Origin: Clostridia bacterium
GTDB lineage: Bacteria > Bacillota > Limnochordia > DTU080 > RSA5
Assembly: GCA_002919235.1 (NCBI GenBank)
Contig: PKEX01000002.1
Coordinates: 1-36,297 of the forward strand
DNA length: 36,297 nucleotides
Direction of reading: 5' to 3'
Shown: one piece after another, positions 23,251-31,974 of the stretch
Layout of the letters: each line of letters starts with the position of its first letter
Position numbering within the stretch: position 1 is the first letter of the stretch
Translations under genes and position numbers: made by a program
Notes under the pieces: generated by a model
What the model was told of the DNA's origin: nothing
Databases searched by the model: none
Seen by the model: only the letters and a program-made list of their open reading frames with translations

Positions 23251-23877
23251 ATGGAGAGGCGGGCGGCCTACCACCGCGAGCGGGCGGTGGCCTACGCCCT
23301 GCGGCACTGGAACGACCCCAACCCGCGGTTTGCCAACATGGACGCGTCCGGCGCGGGCGGCGACTGCACCAACTTCACCTCGCAGGCGCTCCTGGCCGGC
23401 GGCTGGCCGATGGATTTCAGGGGGACGGGCTACGACCGGGAGTGGTGGTACCGCCGGCGCGGCGACGACCCTTTCGACGCGGCGGCCGACGACTGGTGGT
23501 CGTGCACGTGGTCGCTGCCCGAAAACCAGTTCCAGTACCTGAGCCTGAACCACGCGGAGACGGTGGACCTGCGCCGAAGCCCCGAGCAGGCCCGGCGGCT
23601 TCGCCTGGGCGACCTCGTCTTTTACGATTGGGACGGAGACGGCCGCCTCGACCACGGCAGCATCGTCACGGCCTTCGACCGCTTCGGGCGGCCCCTGGTG
23701 ACCTACCGGACCCTAAGCCCCCGGCCGCCGGTGCGCAACGCCCACTGGGAACTGCCCTTCCGCGGCCCGGCCCGGCGCATCGTCGCCGCGCTCCTTCCCG
23801 ACGCACCGCGCGTGTTCCCGGCGGCGCCCGACTGGTCCAGGCTGATCCCGTGCGAAAGCCGCCGGCGCGGCCGCTGA
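23251..23877 (+). CDS. Amidase_6 (PF12671)-like cysteine hydrolase domain protein
   Basis: 208 residues resembling the putative amidase domain found in spore-forming Bacillota, an NlpC/P60-like fold. The nucleophile segment GAGGDCTNFTSQALLAGG, the aromatic block WW...CTWSLPENQFQYL, and the histidine segment GDLVFYDWDGDGRLDHGSIVT, with a following RNAHW region, agree with the family. The N terminus (YHRERAVAYALRHWNDPNPRFANMD) is also typical. No signal peptide is visible, so export would need another route or it acts within the mother cell. ATG at 23251 follows AGGAGG at 8 bases. Catalytic activity is presumed, not established, for this family. Confidence 0.85.
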   Translation: MERRAAYHRERAVAYALRHWNDPNPRFANMDASGAGGDCTNFTSQALLAGGWPMDFRGTGYDREWWYRRRGDDPFDAAADDWWSCTWSLPENQFQYLSLNHAETVDLRRSPEQARRLRLGDLVFYDWDGDGRLDHGSIVTAFDRFGRPLVTYRTLSPRPPVRNAHWELPFRGPARRIVAALLPDAPRVFPAAPDWSRLIPCESRRRGR

Positions 23878-24033
23878 CACAGATTCGTCACAGGTTCTCG
23901 CTAAAATGGCGGCGGAAGGGAGGCGAGGACCCCGCGCCCCGCGCCGGCCGCGCGTTTCGCCGCGCGGCTAGGTTTTGCGGCGGCCGGGTAGAAACTGTTT
24001 GACGGCAGAGTCCGGCGAAGGAGGAGACCAAAG

Positions 24034-24759
24034 GTGGAGACTCCCAGCGGCAGCGGTGACCGGGGGACCATCCTGGTGGTCGACGACGATCCCAACGTCT
24101 GTGAACTGGTGGCGCTCTACCTCGCCCAGGAGGGCTTTCGGGTCGAGTGCATCCACGACGGCGCCGAGGCCCTGGCGAGAGCCCGCTCGCATCCGCCGGA
24201 CCTCATCATCCTCGACTTGATGCTCCCCTCTCTGGACGGGCTCGAAGTCTGCCGGGAACTGCGCAAAGAACACCAGACGCCCATCATCATGCTCACGGCG
24301 CGGGGCGATGACGTCGACCGGATCCTGGGTCTTGAGATGGGTGCCGACGACTACGTGCCCAAGCCCTTCAACCCCCGGGAGCTTACGGCGCGGGTCAAGG
24401 CGGTGCTGCGGCGGACCCGGGCCAGCGAGGGCCAGCAGGCCCAGGAGCGGGAGACCCTCCGCTTTCCGGGCCTCGTCATCGACCAGACGGGCAGGGTGGT
24501 CCACGTGGGCGGCCGGGAAGTGCAGCTGACGCCGAAGGAGTTTGACCTCCTCTGGCACCTGGCCTCCCACGAGGAGCGGACCTTCACCCGGCCGCAGCTG
24601 CTCGAGTACGTCTGGGGCTTTGAGTATTTCGGCGACGACCGCACCGTAGACGTCCACATCAAGCGGCTGCGCCGCAAGATCGAGCCCGACGGCCACCCTT
24701 ACCGGTACATCCAGACCGTGTGGGGCGTGGGGTACAAGTTCAAGGTCGAAGAGGTTTGA
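24034..24759 (+). CDS. OmpR/PhoB-family response regulator (WalR/PhoP-like)
   Basis: 241 residues. The receiver domain (12-125) has the acidic pocket VVDDDP (Asp17-19), phospho-acceptor Asp61 in ILDLMLP, Thr88 and Lys110 (PKPF). The C-terminal winged helix (145-240) includes LTPKEFDLLWHLASHEERTFTRPQLLEYVWG and the recognition helix RTVDVHIKRLRRKIEPDG. The order and sequence fit WalR/ResD/PhoP-type regulators. GTG at 24034 follows AAGGAGG at 9 bases. The kinase gene starts 6 bases after its stop. Adjacent genes give no clear target. Confidence 0.93.
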   Translation: METPSGSGDRGTILVVDDDPNVCELVALYLAQEGFRVECIHDGAEALARARSHPPDLIILDLMLPSLDGLEVCRELRKEHQTPIIMLTARGDDVDRILGLEMGADDYVPKPFNPRELTARVKAVLRRTRASEGQQAQERETLRFPGLVIDQTGRVVHVGGREVQLTPKEFDLLWHLASHEERTFTRPQLLEYVWGFEYFGDDRTVDVHIKRLRRKIEPDGHPYRYIQTVWGVGYKFKVEEV

Positions 24760-24765
24760 CCGCCC

Positions 24766-26547
24766 GTGAACACGCTGTTCGCCCGGCTCCTCCGCTCGTA
24801 CGTCGTGGTGCTGTTCACCGCGATCCTGGTCATCGGCGCGGCGCTGGCCTACATGTACACCGAAAGCCTCTTCCGGGCGCGGGAGCAAGAACTGATCGCC
24901 AACGGCCGGAGGATCGCCCAGATCTTCCAGGACAGCCTCCTGCTCTTTCAGCCCTCGATCCTGGTCAGGACGCGCATCGAGGCCATCGCCAGCACCTTGG
25001 GCGCGGAGATCACCGTCGCCAACCGGGAGGGCTTGATCCTCACCACCCTCGACGAGTCCCGGGCCCAGCGGCTGCGCCTCTCCACCAGCGACGTCCGCAC
25101 CGTCCTGCAGGAAGGGACCGTCGTCACCCGCAGGGGGTACGAGGAATCCGTGCAGGAGCAGGTGGTCACCGCGCTGGTGCCGATCCGCGCCGGCCAGAAC
25201 GTGGTGGGCGCCGTCATCCTGCACGCTCCCATCCGGGGGACGGTGGCGGCCATCCGGGCGGCCTCCAGGCTCTTGGTGGTGGCGGCCCTCCTCGCGGCCG
25301 GCGCCGGCGTCGCGGTGAGCTACGTCCTCTCCCGCCGGATCGTGGCCCCCATCCGGGAGATGACCGTCGCGGCCGCGGAGATGGCCCAAGGGAACTTCCA
25401 GCGGCGGGTGGAGAACCTGGGAAAGGGTGAGGTGGCGGCCCTGGGCACGGCCTTTAACGAGCTGGCGTCGCGCCTTGGGGAGACCATCGCCGCCCTCACC
25501 AGCGAAAAGCAAAAGACGGAATCGATCCTCTCCGGGATGAGCGAAGGCGTCATCGCCGTCGACGCCGCGGGCAGGGTGATCCTGGCCAACCCGGCCACCT
25601 CCGAGATCTTCGGCGGGCCTCGCGAGTGGCTGGATGTCTCCATGGCCGAGGACCCGCAGCTCTCCCAGCTCTGGCCGCATTTCCAGCGGGTGCTGGCCAG
25701 CGGCGAAAGCACCGCCGCCGAGCTGCACCTGGACGGCCGCATCCTCTCCGTCAACGTCGCACCCCTGGCGGATCCCGGCGGCACCCCCAGCGGCGCCGTG
25801 GGGATCCTGCACGACATCAGCGAGCGGTACAAGCTTGAGAAGATGCGGCGGGACTTCCTGGCCAACGTCTCCCATGAGCTCCGGACGCCGCTCACGTCGA
25901 TCCGGGGCTTCGCCCAGGCGATCCTCGAAGGGGTCGTCGCCCGTCCCGAACAGGTCCGCCGCTACCTGCAGGTGATCATGGACGAGAGCCTGCGCCTCTC
26001 CCGGCTGGTCAACACCCTCCTCGATCTCTCCCGGCTGGAATCCAACGCGGTCTCCTTCGCCTACGAAGACGTGGACCTGTCCGCTTCTCTCGCGAGCGCG
26101 GTGGAGCGCCTCGACCCGCTGGCCAGCGAGCGAGACGTGGAAGTCTGCCTTTCCCTGGCGCCCCTGCCTCCGGTGAAAGCGGATCGCGACTGGCTGGCGC
26201 AGGTCTGGCTGAACCTCTTGGAAAACGCGATCCGGCACTCCCCGCCCGGCAGCCAGGTGCACGTGCGGCTGGAGCGAGCCGGGGAGCCGCCGGCGGAAAA
26301 GGCGGTCATCGACATCGAGGACGAGGGGCCGGGGATCCCCGAGGAAGAGATCCCCTTCATCTGGGAACGCTTTTACAAAGTGGACAAGTCCCGCCGCTAC
26401 GCCCGGGGCGTCGGCACGGGCCTCGGGCTGGTCATCGTCAAGGAGCTGGTCGAGCGGCACGGCGGGCAAGTGCGCGCGGAGAACCGCCCGGAGGGCGGGG
26501 CCCGTTTCCGCGTCGAGCTGCCGCTGTCCCGTCCTGCCGGCCAGTAA
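24766..26547 (+). CDS. Sensor histidine kinase (WalK/ResE-like: TM-sensor-TM-HAMP-PAS-kinase)
   Basis: 593 residues. Two membrane helices (about 10-30 and 168-188) flank an extracellular sensor of about 135 residues. A HAMP domain (185-240; RRIVAPIREMTVAAAEMAQGNF) and a PAS domain (250-355; EGVIAVDAAGRVILANPA) follow. The kinase core has the H box NVSHELRTPLTSIRGF with phospho-acceptor His370, the N box NLLENAIRHSPPG, DIEDEGPGIP, the F region FIWERFYKVDKS and GTGLGLVIVKEL. This is the organisation of WalK/PhoR/ResE-type kinases. It autophosphorylates and passes phosphate to Asp61 of the partner regulator. The GTG start has a distant GAGG, so it depends on coupling. Confidence 0.94.
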   Translation: MNTLFARLLRSYVVVLFTAILVIGAALAYMYTESLFRAREQELIANGRRIAQIFQDSLLLFQPSILVRTRIEAIASTLGAEITVANREGLILTTLDESRAQRLRLSTSDVRTVLQEGTVVTRRGYEESVQEQVVTALVPIRAGQNVVGAVILHAPIRGTVAAIRAASRLLVVAALLAAGAGVAVSYVLSRRIVAPIREMTVAAAEMAQGNFQRRVENLGKGEVAALGTAFNELASRLGETIAALTSEKQKTESILSGMSEGVIAVDAAGRVILANPATSEIFGGPREWLDVSMAEDPQLSQLWPHFQRVLASGESTAAELHLDGRILSVNVAPLADPGGTPSGAVGILHDISERYKLEKMRRDFLANVSHELRTPLTSIRGFAQAILEGVVARPEQVRRYLQVIMDESLRLSRLVNTLLDLSRLESNAVSFAYEDVDLSASLASAVERLDPLASERDVEVCLSLAPLPPVKADRDWLAQVWLNLLENAIRHSPPGSQVHVRLERAGEPPAEKAVIDIEDEGPGIPEEEIPFIWERFYKVDKSRRYARGVGTGLGLVIVKELVERHGGQVRAENRPEGGARFRVELPLSRPAGQ

Positions 26548-26565
26548 CCGGGCCTTCCCCGCAGC

Positions 26566-26943
26566 TTAGCGCGCCGGCCCTCCGCCGCCCGCCTTCCGCC
26601 CGCCGGCGATAGCCTTGCGGCTGGGGTGCTTCCAGACCAGGAGAAAGGCGTCCACCTGGTCCCAGAAGGCCTTCTCTCCCATCTCGTCTTCCCGGGAGTC
26701 GTACGTGTTGGGATAGCCGATCCCGCCGCCGCCCACCGTGATCAGGCCGCCGTCCCGCATCGCCGCGGTCAGCGAGTGCACGTGCCGGGGCAGGACGTGC
26801 AGGCCTGTCCGCTCCGAGAGCCACGCGGCGATGGTCTCGGCGGTCGCCGCCAGTTCCCGCTTGCCGGCCAGCTTTCGCTCGTGGATCAGCTCGATCATGG
26901 CCAGCACCAGCCGCTCGGTGACCGGATCGGGTTCAGGATGCAA
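26566..26943 (-). CDS. Small hypothetical protein, possible winged helix
   Basis: 125 residues. The N-terminal half (VTERLVLAMIELIHERKLAGKRELAATAETIAAWLSERTG ... VHSLTAAMRDGGLI) has the helix pattern of a winged-helix or initiator-like DNA-binding domain, with a glycine turn TVGGGGIGYPNTYDS after it. The C-terminal part is KAFWDQVDAFLLVWK then a basic Gly-rich tail. The similarity is by pattern only; no family is recognised. It starts at ATG 26943, 18 bases before lpd's stop codon on the same strand, so it is the last gene of an lpd-led unit and converges with the kinase. Confidence 0.68.
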   Translation of the reverse strand: MHPEPDPVTERLVLAMIELIHERKLAGKRELAATAETIAAWLSERTGLHVLPRHVHSLTAAMRDGGLITVGGGGIGYPNTYDSREDEMGEKAFWDQVDAFLLVWKHPSRKAIAGGRKAGGGGPAR

Positions 26944-26961
26944 CCGGACCGCCGCCTTTCA

Positions 26962-28380
26962 CTAGGACTTGCGGTAGATGTGGGTCGCCATGCCGTAAAA
27001 GGCCTCGGCGGCCTCCATCACGGTTTCGGAGAGCGTGGGGTGGGGGTGAACGGTGAGCCGCAGGTCCTCCGCGGTGGCGCCCATCTCGACCGCCAGCGCG
27101 CCTTCGGCGATCAGCTCCGAAGCGCCGCTGCCTACGATGCCCACTCCCAGCACCACCTCGCTGTCCGCGTCGACGATGAGCTTGGTCATGCCTTCCGAAA
27201 GGCCGCTGGCCGCGGCCCTCCCGGACGCGGCCCAGGGGAAGCGGACCACTTTGACGTTTCGCCCCTCCGCCTTGGCCTGTTCCTCGCTGAGCCCGCAGGC
27301 TGCGATCTCGGGGTCGGTGTACACCACGGCGGGAATCGCCCGCGCGTCGAAGGCGACGCTCCGTCCCGCCAGCACTTCCGCCACCAGCTTCCCTTCGTGG
27401 GCCGCTTTGTGGGCCAGCATGGGAGGCCCTGCCACGTCGCCCACCGCGAAAACGGCAGGGTCCGCGGTGCGGCGCTGGGCGTCCACCTGGATGAAGCCGG
27501 CGGGGTCCACCCGGACGCCGGTGTTCTCCAGTCCCAATCCTTCGGTGTTGGGCCGCCGGCCCACCGCGACCAGCACCCGGTCGAACACCTCTTCATCCTG
27601 GGGCGCGTGCTCTCCCGCGAAGCGGACGCGCACCGCCTCCCCGTCGTCCTCGACGGACGTCACGCGCGTTTTGAGCAGCACCTGGTGAAGCTCCCGCTTG
27701 AGCCTGGCCATGAGCGGCCGAACCAGGTCGCGGTCAAAACCGGGCAGCAGGGTGTCGGCCATCTCGACCACGCTGACGCGGCTTCCCAGCGCGGCGTAGA
27801 CCGTGGCCAGCTCCAGGCCGATGTAGCCCCCGCCTACTACCAGGAGCCTCTTGGGAACCTCTTCCAGCGCCAGCGCCCTCGTGGAGTCCATCACCCGGGG
27901 GGAGCCGGCGGGAACCTCCACAAGCTCGGCGGGCCGGGACCCTGTGGCGACGACGGCCTCCTGGAAGCGGAGGAGCTCTCGCTCCCCTCCGGGTCGCAGG
28001 ATCTCCAGTTCCCGGCTGTTTGTGAAACGGGCCCGGCCGTGGACCACCTCGACGCCCCTTTGCGCGGCCAGGTGCGACAGGCCGCCTGCCATCCGGGAGA
28101 CCACCTGGCCTACGTGCGCCCGCAGGGCCGCGAGGTCCACGGAAGGCTCGGAAAACGTCACCCCGAAGGTGCGGGCCTGGCGGGCGTCCCGGATCACCTT
28201 GGCCACGTGGAGCAGGGCCTTGGACGGGATGCAGCCCCGGTTGAGGCAGGTGCCGCCCAGCGGCGGCTCGTCGCTGACCAGGACCACGTCAAGGCCGAGA
28301 TCGGCCGCGGCAAACGCCGCAGCGTATCCTCCGGGACCGCCGCCGATGACGGCGACCCGGGCGGTACGGACATTCGACAT
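26962..28380 (-). CDS. lpd: Dihydrolipoyl dehydrogenase (E3)
   Basis: 472-residue FAD flavoprotein disulfide reductase. It oxidises dihydrolipoyl groups of 2-oxoacid dehydrogenases or of the glycine cleavage system, reducing NAD+. Seen: FAD motif VAVIGGGPGGYAAAFAAA, redox disulfide GGTCLNRGCIPSK, NAD-binding VVGGGYIGLELATVYAALG, second FAD motif VFAVGDVAG, and the C-terminal HPHPTLSE with catalytic His-Glu. ATG at 28380 follows AGGAGG at 9 bases; an earlier ATG six codons upstream lies within that ribosome site. No E1 or E2 genes are near, so the partner complex is elsewhere. Confidence 0.95.
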   Translation of the reverse strand: MSNVRTARVAVIGGGPGGYAAAFAAADLGLDVVLVSDEPPLGGTCLNRGCIPSKALLHVAKVIRDARQARTFGVTFSEPSVDLAALRAHVGQVVSRMAGGLSHLAAQRGVEVVHGRARFTNSRELEILRPGGERELLRFQEAVVATGSRPAELVEVPAGSPRVMDSTRALALEEVPKRLLVVGGGYIGLELATVYAALGSRVSVVEMADTLLPGFDRDLVRPLMARLKRELHQVLLKTRVTSVEDDGEAVRVRFAGEHAPQDEEVFDRVLVAVGRRPNTEGLGLENTGVRVDPAGFIQVDAQRRTADPAVFAVGDVAGPPMLAHKAAHEGKLVAEVLAGRSVAFDARAIPAVVYTDPEIAACGLSEEQAKAEGRNVKVVRFPWAASGRAAASGLSEGMTKLIVDADSEVVLGVGIVGSGASELIAEGALAVEMGATAEDLRLTVHPHPTLSETVMEAAEAFYGMATHIYRKS

Positions 28381-28463
28381 TTTCTCACTCCTCCTCATCC
28401 GAGGCGAAGGGGACGCCTCGGCCCATCATTTTGAGATCGACCCGCTCCTCCCTTCCCCGCCCG

Positions 28464-28493
28464 TTCGGAGGCCCGGTCCGGATGTGCTATACT
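28464..28493 (+). promoter_or_regulatory. Extended -10 promoter
   Basis: TATACT at 28488-28493 preceded by TGC, an extended -10, with a weak TTCGGA -35 18 bases upstream. It lies 24 bases before the ATG of the small SH3-like gene, and reads away from lpd. Confidence 0.6.
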
Positions 28494-28517
28494 GGAACCG
28501 CGAAAGGAGTGGAGAGC

Positions 28518-28862
28518 ATGGCCGAGACCGACGCGCACCAGCCGGAGGTCGCCGCCCCCGTGGAAGAGAGCGCACCGGCGGAGGCCCCGGCGGGCGAAGA
28601 CCGCGACGGATCCCGGTTCCGGCCGGGCGACACCGTCGTCATCAGCGAGGCTTTCCATTCCTCCTACTTCCGGGGCCTCACCGGCGTCGTCGACGGGGAG
28701 AGCATCCGAGGGGCCACCGGCCAGACCCTCTGGCCTTTGAAAATCGACGTCCCTCCGTACCGCACGCTGATCCCTGCCGAGTACTTGAGGCCCCAAGAGG
28801 CAACGGGAGCCGCCGCGCGCCGGGGCTTTTGGGCAAGGCTCTTCTCCGGGCGCAGGCAATGA
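28518..28862 (+). CDS. Small SH3-like/KOW-type domain protein
   Basis: 114 residues. The first 35 are acidic, Ala/Glu/Pro-rich and probably unstructured. Residues 35-95 look like a compact beta-barrel: RFRPGDTVVISEAFHSSYFRGLTGVVDGESIRGATGQTLWPLKI, then PPYRTLIPAEYLRP. This gives the GDxV...F.G..GxV pattern of KOW/SH3-like domains. The C terminus is basic (GFWARLFSGRRQ). Role unknown; an RNA- or protein-binding part is possible. ATG at 28518 follows AAAGGAG. Confidence 0.72.
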   Translation: MAETDAHQPEVAAPVEESAPAEAPAGEDRDGSRFRPGDTVVISEAFHSSYFRGLTGVVDGESIRGATGQTLWPLKIDVPPYRTLIPAEYLRPQEATGAAARRGFWARLFSGRRQ

Positions 28863-28866
28863 TCCC

Positions 28867-28893
28867 GCCCGGGCTCGCTCGGCGAGCCCGGGC
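28867..28893 (+). terminator. Strong hairpin, probable terminator or RNA processing stem
   Basis: Perfect 12-bp stem GCCCGGGCTCGC-TCG-GCGAGCCCGGGC, 4 bases after the stop of the SH3-like gene. There is no adjacent T tract, only GGTTCTTTCC after 8 bases, so termination is likely but not certain. Confidence 0.6.
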
Positions 28894-28959
28894 ACACGCT
28901 GGTTCTTTCCGGCATACCTTGGGTAGGCCCTCGCGAGCTTGAGCCGAAGGAGGCCGCCC

Positions 28960-30066
28960 ATGACGCAGTCACGCCGTAGCCGCCGGTTGTTCGCCGGGAG
29001 CAACACCCCGAGGGGATTCGTCTCGTTTTTCGACCAAATCGTGCCCCGCCGCGACGCCCGGCGCTTCATCATTCTCAAGGGGGGACCGGGCACCGGGAAG
29101 TCCACCCTCATGCGGCGCCTGGCGGAAGAGGGCGAGGCCTTGGGCCTTGAGGTCGAGCGCTTCCACTGCTCCTCCGACCCGGACTCCCTCGACGCCGTCT
29201 TTTTTCCCCGCGCGGGCTTTGCCGTGGTCGACGGCACCAGTCCCCACGTCATCGACCCTGAGTTTCCGGGCGCGGTGGATGAGATTGTCCACCTCGGCCT
29301 TCATTGGGACGAGGCGGGCCTTCGCGCCCACCGGGAGGAGATCGCCGCGCTCCGGGACGAGATCCGCCGGGCTTACCGGCGGGCCTACCGGTACCTGGCC
29401 GCCGCCCGGACGGTGCAGGACGAGATCGAGGCGGTGTACGGCGAGCTCTTGGACTGGGGCCGGGTGAACGCCATGGCCGAAGAGCTGGCCGCCGCGGCCT
29501 TGCCGCAGAGGCCGCCCGCGGCGGCGCCGGGGCGGATCCGCCGGCTGTTCGCCGGCGCCGTCACGCCTAAGGGCCCCCTCCACTTCCTCTCGGACGCCGC
29601 CGGCGGCGCCCGGCGCGTCCTGCTGATCACTGGGCCCCCGGGACCGGCCCGGGCCTCCTTGGTAGAATCCCTGGTCCGCCTGGCGGCGGTGCGGGGATGG
29701 GACGTGGAATGCTTCCACTGCCCGTTCGCTCCCGACCGGGTAGAGCACGCCGTGATCCCCGGCTTGGGCCTGGCCGTGGTCACCTCGGCCCCGCCCCACG
29801 CCTGGCCGGGCCGGGCGGAGCGCGTCTTCGACGCCGGCCGCGCCCTGGACGCCGGCGGCCTGGGCTCTCGCCGGAGGGAGCTCAAAGAGGCGGAAGACGA
29901 ACGCTCCCGCCTCTTTTCGCTGGCCGTCGCCGCGCTCAGCGAGGCCCGGGCCTGCCACGCGCGGCTCGAGCGGTATTACGTCCCCCACATGGATTTCGCC
30001 GCCGTCGACGGGGTGGCCGCCCTCCTGCGGGAAAAGCTCTTCTCCAGCCTTCCGGGCGTCTCTTGA
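28960..30066 (+). CDS. Duplicated P-loop ATPase-like protein (PRK06851 type), second P-loop degenerate
   Basis: 368 residues built of two repeats. Each starts RRLFAG..TP.G...F (about 8 and 194), then a P-loop, then V..FHC...PD.....F/IPG.G.AVV......PH. The first has an intact Walker A GGPGTGKST (41-49). The second is GPPGPARAS (225-233), with the lysine and final Gly lost, so only the first half should bind nucleotide normally. The arrangement matches an uncharacterised family of spore-forming Bacillota called PRK06851. ATG at 28960 follows AAGGAGG at 6 bases. The partner or substrate is unknown. Confidence 0.82.
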   Translation: MTQSRRSRRLFAGSNTPRGFVSFFDQIVPRRDARRFIILKGGPGTGKSTLMRRLAEEGEALGLEVERFHCSSDPDSLDAVFFPRAGFAVVDGTSPHVIDPEFPGAVDEIVHLGLHWDEAGLRAHREEIAALRDEIRRAYRRAYRYLAAARTVQDEIEAVYGELLDWGRVNAMAEELAAAALPQRPPAAAPGRIRRLFAGAVTPKGPLHFLSDAAGGARRVLLITGPPGPARASLVESLVRLAAVRGWDVECFHCPFAPDRVEHAVIPGLGLAVVTSAPPHAWPGRAERVFDAGRALDAGGLGSRRRELKEAEDERSRLFSLAVAALSEARACHARLERYYVPHMDFAAVDGVAALLREKLFSSLPGVS

Positions 30067-30075
30067 AAGGCGCGA

Positions 30076-30879
30076 TTACCGCGCCGGCGGTGTGTAGACG
30101 ACGCTGCTGTTGTACGGGATGATCAGCCGCTCGGGACCCCCGTCGCCGAACGCCGCATCCCATTCCGCCGGATCGTAAGTCCTCTTCACGAAGCACTGGT
30201 AGTGCGAAGGAACCGCGGTGAGCAGGCCGATCTTCCGGGCCATGGCCACCGACCCGTCGAAGAAGGGAAACTCGCCTTCGGTGGGGTGGGTGGTCAGCAT
30301 CCCGATGTGCGGCTTCAGCGCCGCCACGGGCTGGATCAGGTCCTCCCGCTCCGCGAAGGTGTGGATGGGATCCCCGGAGATGTAGACGCGCACGCCGGCC
30401 ACATCGACCACGTAGCCCAGATGTGTCACGTCGGGCGGGGCGATGCCCTTTTCAGGATGGCCTTCGGGGGGCTTCGCGTACACCGCGTGGGCGACGGCGT
30501 CGCTGCCCAGGCGGACCTGCTCTCCCGCCTGGACGGTGATGGTGCGCTCCTCGGGGATCCTCGCGCCCACCATGGCCTGGACGCTTTCCACCGGCCCCAC
30601 GAAGCGGGCCTCGGGCCAGGCGTCGCGGATGCGCAGGAGCGATTCGATGCAGGTGTGGTCAATGTGGTTGTGGGTCAGGAGGACCCAGTCCGTCTTCACG
30701 TCCGCCTCATCCACGGGCGGTTCGGGATGGATGAACTTCTCCGGCGGCCTCACCCGGGGAAAGTACGGGTCCACCAGGATGACGGTGCCCGCCGGGCTCT
30801 TCAGCGCAAACGAGCTCTGCCCGAACCAGTGAATGCCGACGGAGCCCTGCTCCACCTTGAGGTCGTTGAAGGGGTGCAC
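30076..30879 (-). CDS. UlaG-like metallo-beta-lactamase-fold hydrolase
   Basis: 267 residues. The metal motif LTHNHIDHT (HxHxDH), the strand GIHWFGQSSFALKSPAGTVILVDP at the start, and VYISGDPIHT further on match the UlaG/L-ascorbate-6-phosphate lactonase branch. A Tyr/His segment TAVPSHYQCF lies near the C terminus. Substrates in this branch vary, so lactonase activity is not assured; no ascorbate transport genes are near. GTG at 30879 is chosen since AAGGAGG is 8 bases upstream; two earlier starts overlap that site. It is the last of three minus-strand genes with possible common transcription. Confidence 0.85.
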   Translation of the reverse strand: MHPFNDLKVEQGSVGIHWFGQSSFALKSPAGTVILVDPYFPRVRPPEKFIHPEPPVDEADVKTDWVLLTHNHIDHTCIESLLRIRDAWPEARFVGPVESVQAMVGARIPEERTITVQAGEQVRLGSDAVAHAVYAKPPEGHPEKGIAPPDVTHLGYVVDVAGVRVYISGDPIHTFAEREDLIQPVAALKPHIGMLTTHPTEGEFPFFDGSVAMARKIGLLTAVPSHYQCFVKRTYDPAEWDAAFGDGGPERLIIPYNSSVVYTPPAR

Positions 30880-30938
30880 TGCCATCTCCTCCTTCACTCG
30901 AAGTCTGGCCCGGCGGCCGCCGAGTGGGGCTCCACCCG

Positions 30939-31955
30939 CTACCGCCCGGGCGCCCGCGGCAGCGTGATCTCGTCGATGGCCTCCAGCTCTTCCCGGGTGA
31001 AGCTGAGGTTTTCGAGAGCCTTGACGTTCTCCTCAATCTGCTCCACCCGGGACGCTCCCACCAGGACGCTGGTCACCTGCGGGAGCCTGAGGATCCAGGC
31101 GATGGCCATCTGGGCCAAGGTCTGGCCGCGGGCCTTGGCGATCTCGTTCAGCCTCCGGACTTTTTCCAGGGTGTCTGCGGAAAGCCTCCTCTTGGCCTCC
31201 TCCTCACCCCAGCGGAGAGCCGCGCGCGACTCCCCGGGGATGCCGCCGAGGTACTTGTCCGTCAGGATCCCTTGGGCCAGGGGCGAGTAGACGATCACGC
31301 CCGTGCCGGACCGCTCGGCGTGGTCCAGGAGATCCCACTCCATCGTCCGGTTCAGGAGGTTGTAGCCCGGCTGGTGCAGGGTGATCGGCACAAGGCCCCG
31401 CTCCCGGGTGATGCGGACGGCTTCCGCAAAGCGCGCGCCGGCGAAGTTGCTCACCCCGACGTACAGCGCTTTCCCCTGGCGCACGATGAGATCCAGCGCC
31501 TCCATGGTCTCCTCCAGGGGCGTTTCGGGATCGGGCCGGTGGGCGTAGAAAATATCGACGTAGTCCAGGTCCAGCCGCTTCAGCGACTGGTCCAAGCTGG
31601 CCACGAGATACTTCTTGGACAGGCCGTCGCCGTAGGGTCCGGGCCACATGCGAAAGCCCGCCTTGGTGGAGATGATCAGCTCGTCCCGGGGCATTTCTCT
31701 CAGGATCCGCCCTACCACCCGCTCCGCGTTGCCCGGTGGCTGGCCGTAGTTATTGGCCAGGTCGAAGTGGGTGATGCCCAGGTCGAACGCGCGAAAGAGG
31801 CACGCCCGCGCCACGTCCTCGCCCCGGTATCCGCCGAACGTCTCCCAAGCGCCCAGCGAAATGGCGGGCAGCAGCAGCCCCGACCGGCCGGCGCGCCGGT
31901 AGATCATCCGGTCGTAGCGGTCCGGGGAAAACGCCTGCACGTTCTCGCGGTCCAT
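30939..31955 (-). CDS. Aldo/keto reductase, YghZ/Kv-beta-like
   Basis: 338 residues, a TIM-barrel NADPH-dependent reductase. Family signs: LGITHFDLANNYGQPPGNAERVVGRIL with catalytic Asp and Tyr, ISTKAGFRMWPGPYGDGLSKKYL with catalytic Lys, YVDIFYAHRPDPETPLEETMEAL, GVSNF, and the C-terminal cofactor part LVGASRVEQIEENVKAL. The glycine-lysine segment GPYGDGLSKK is typical of the YghZ branch (methylglyoxal or aldehyde reduction in E. coli). ATG at 31955 follows CAGGAGGGAGC. A longer frame runs back into the peptidase gene. It lies 19 bases after the M20 peptidase stop. Confidence 0.92.
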   Translation of the reverse strand: MDRENVQAFSPDRYDRMIYRRAGRSGLLLPAISLGAWETFGGYRGEDVARACLFRAFDLGITHFDLANNYGQPPGNAERVVGRILREMPRDELIISTKAGFRMWPGPYGDGLSKKYLVASLDQSLKRLDLDYVDIFYAHRPDPETPLEETMEALDLIVRQGKALYVGVSNFAGARFAEAVRITRERGLVPITLHQPGYNLLNRTMEWDLLDHAERSGTGVIVYSPLAQGILTDKYLGGIPGESRAALRWGEEEAKRRLSADTLEKVRRLNEIAKARGQTLAQMAIAWILRLPQVTSVLVGASRVEQIEENVKALENLSFTREELEAIDEITLPRAPGR

Positions 31956-31974
31956 CGATGCTCCCTCCTGCTCG

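Noticed and set aside
26626-28434. 602-residue plus-strand frame opposite lpd
   Set aside because: Shadow of the dihydrolipoyl dehydrogenase gene; no domain and no ribosome site.
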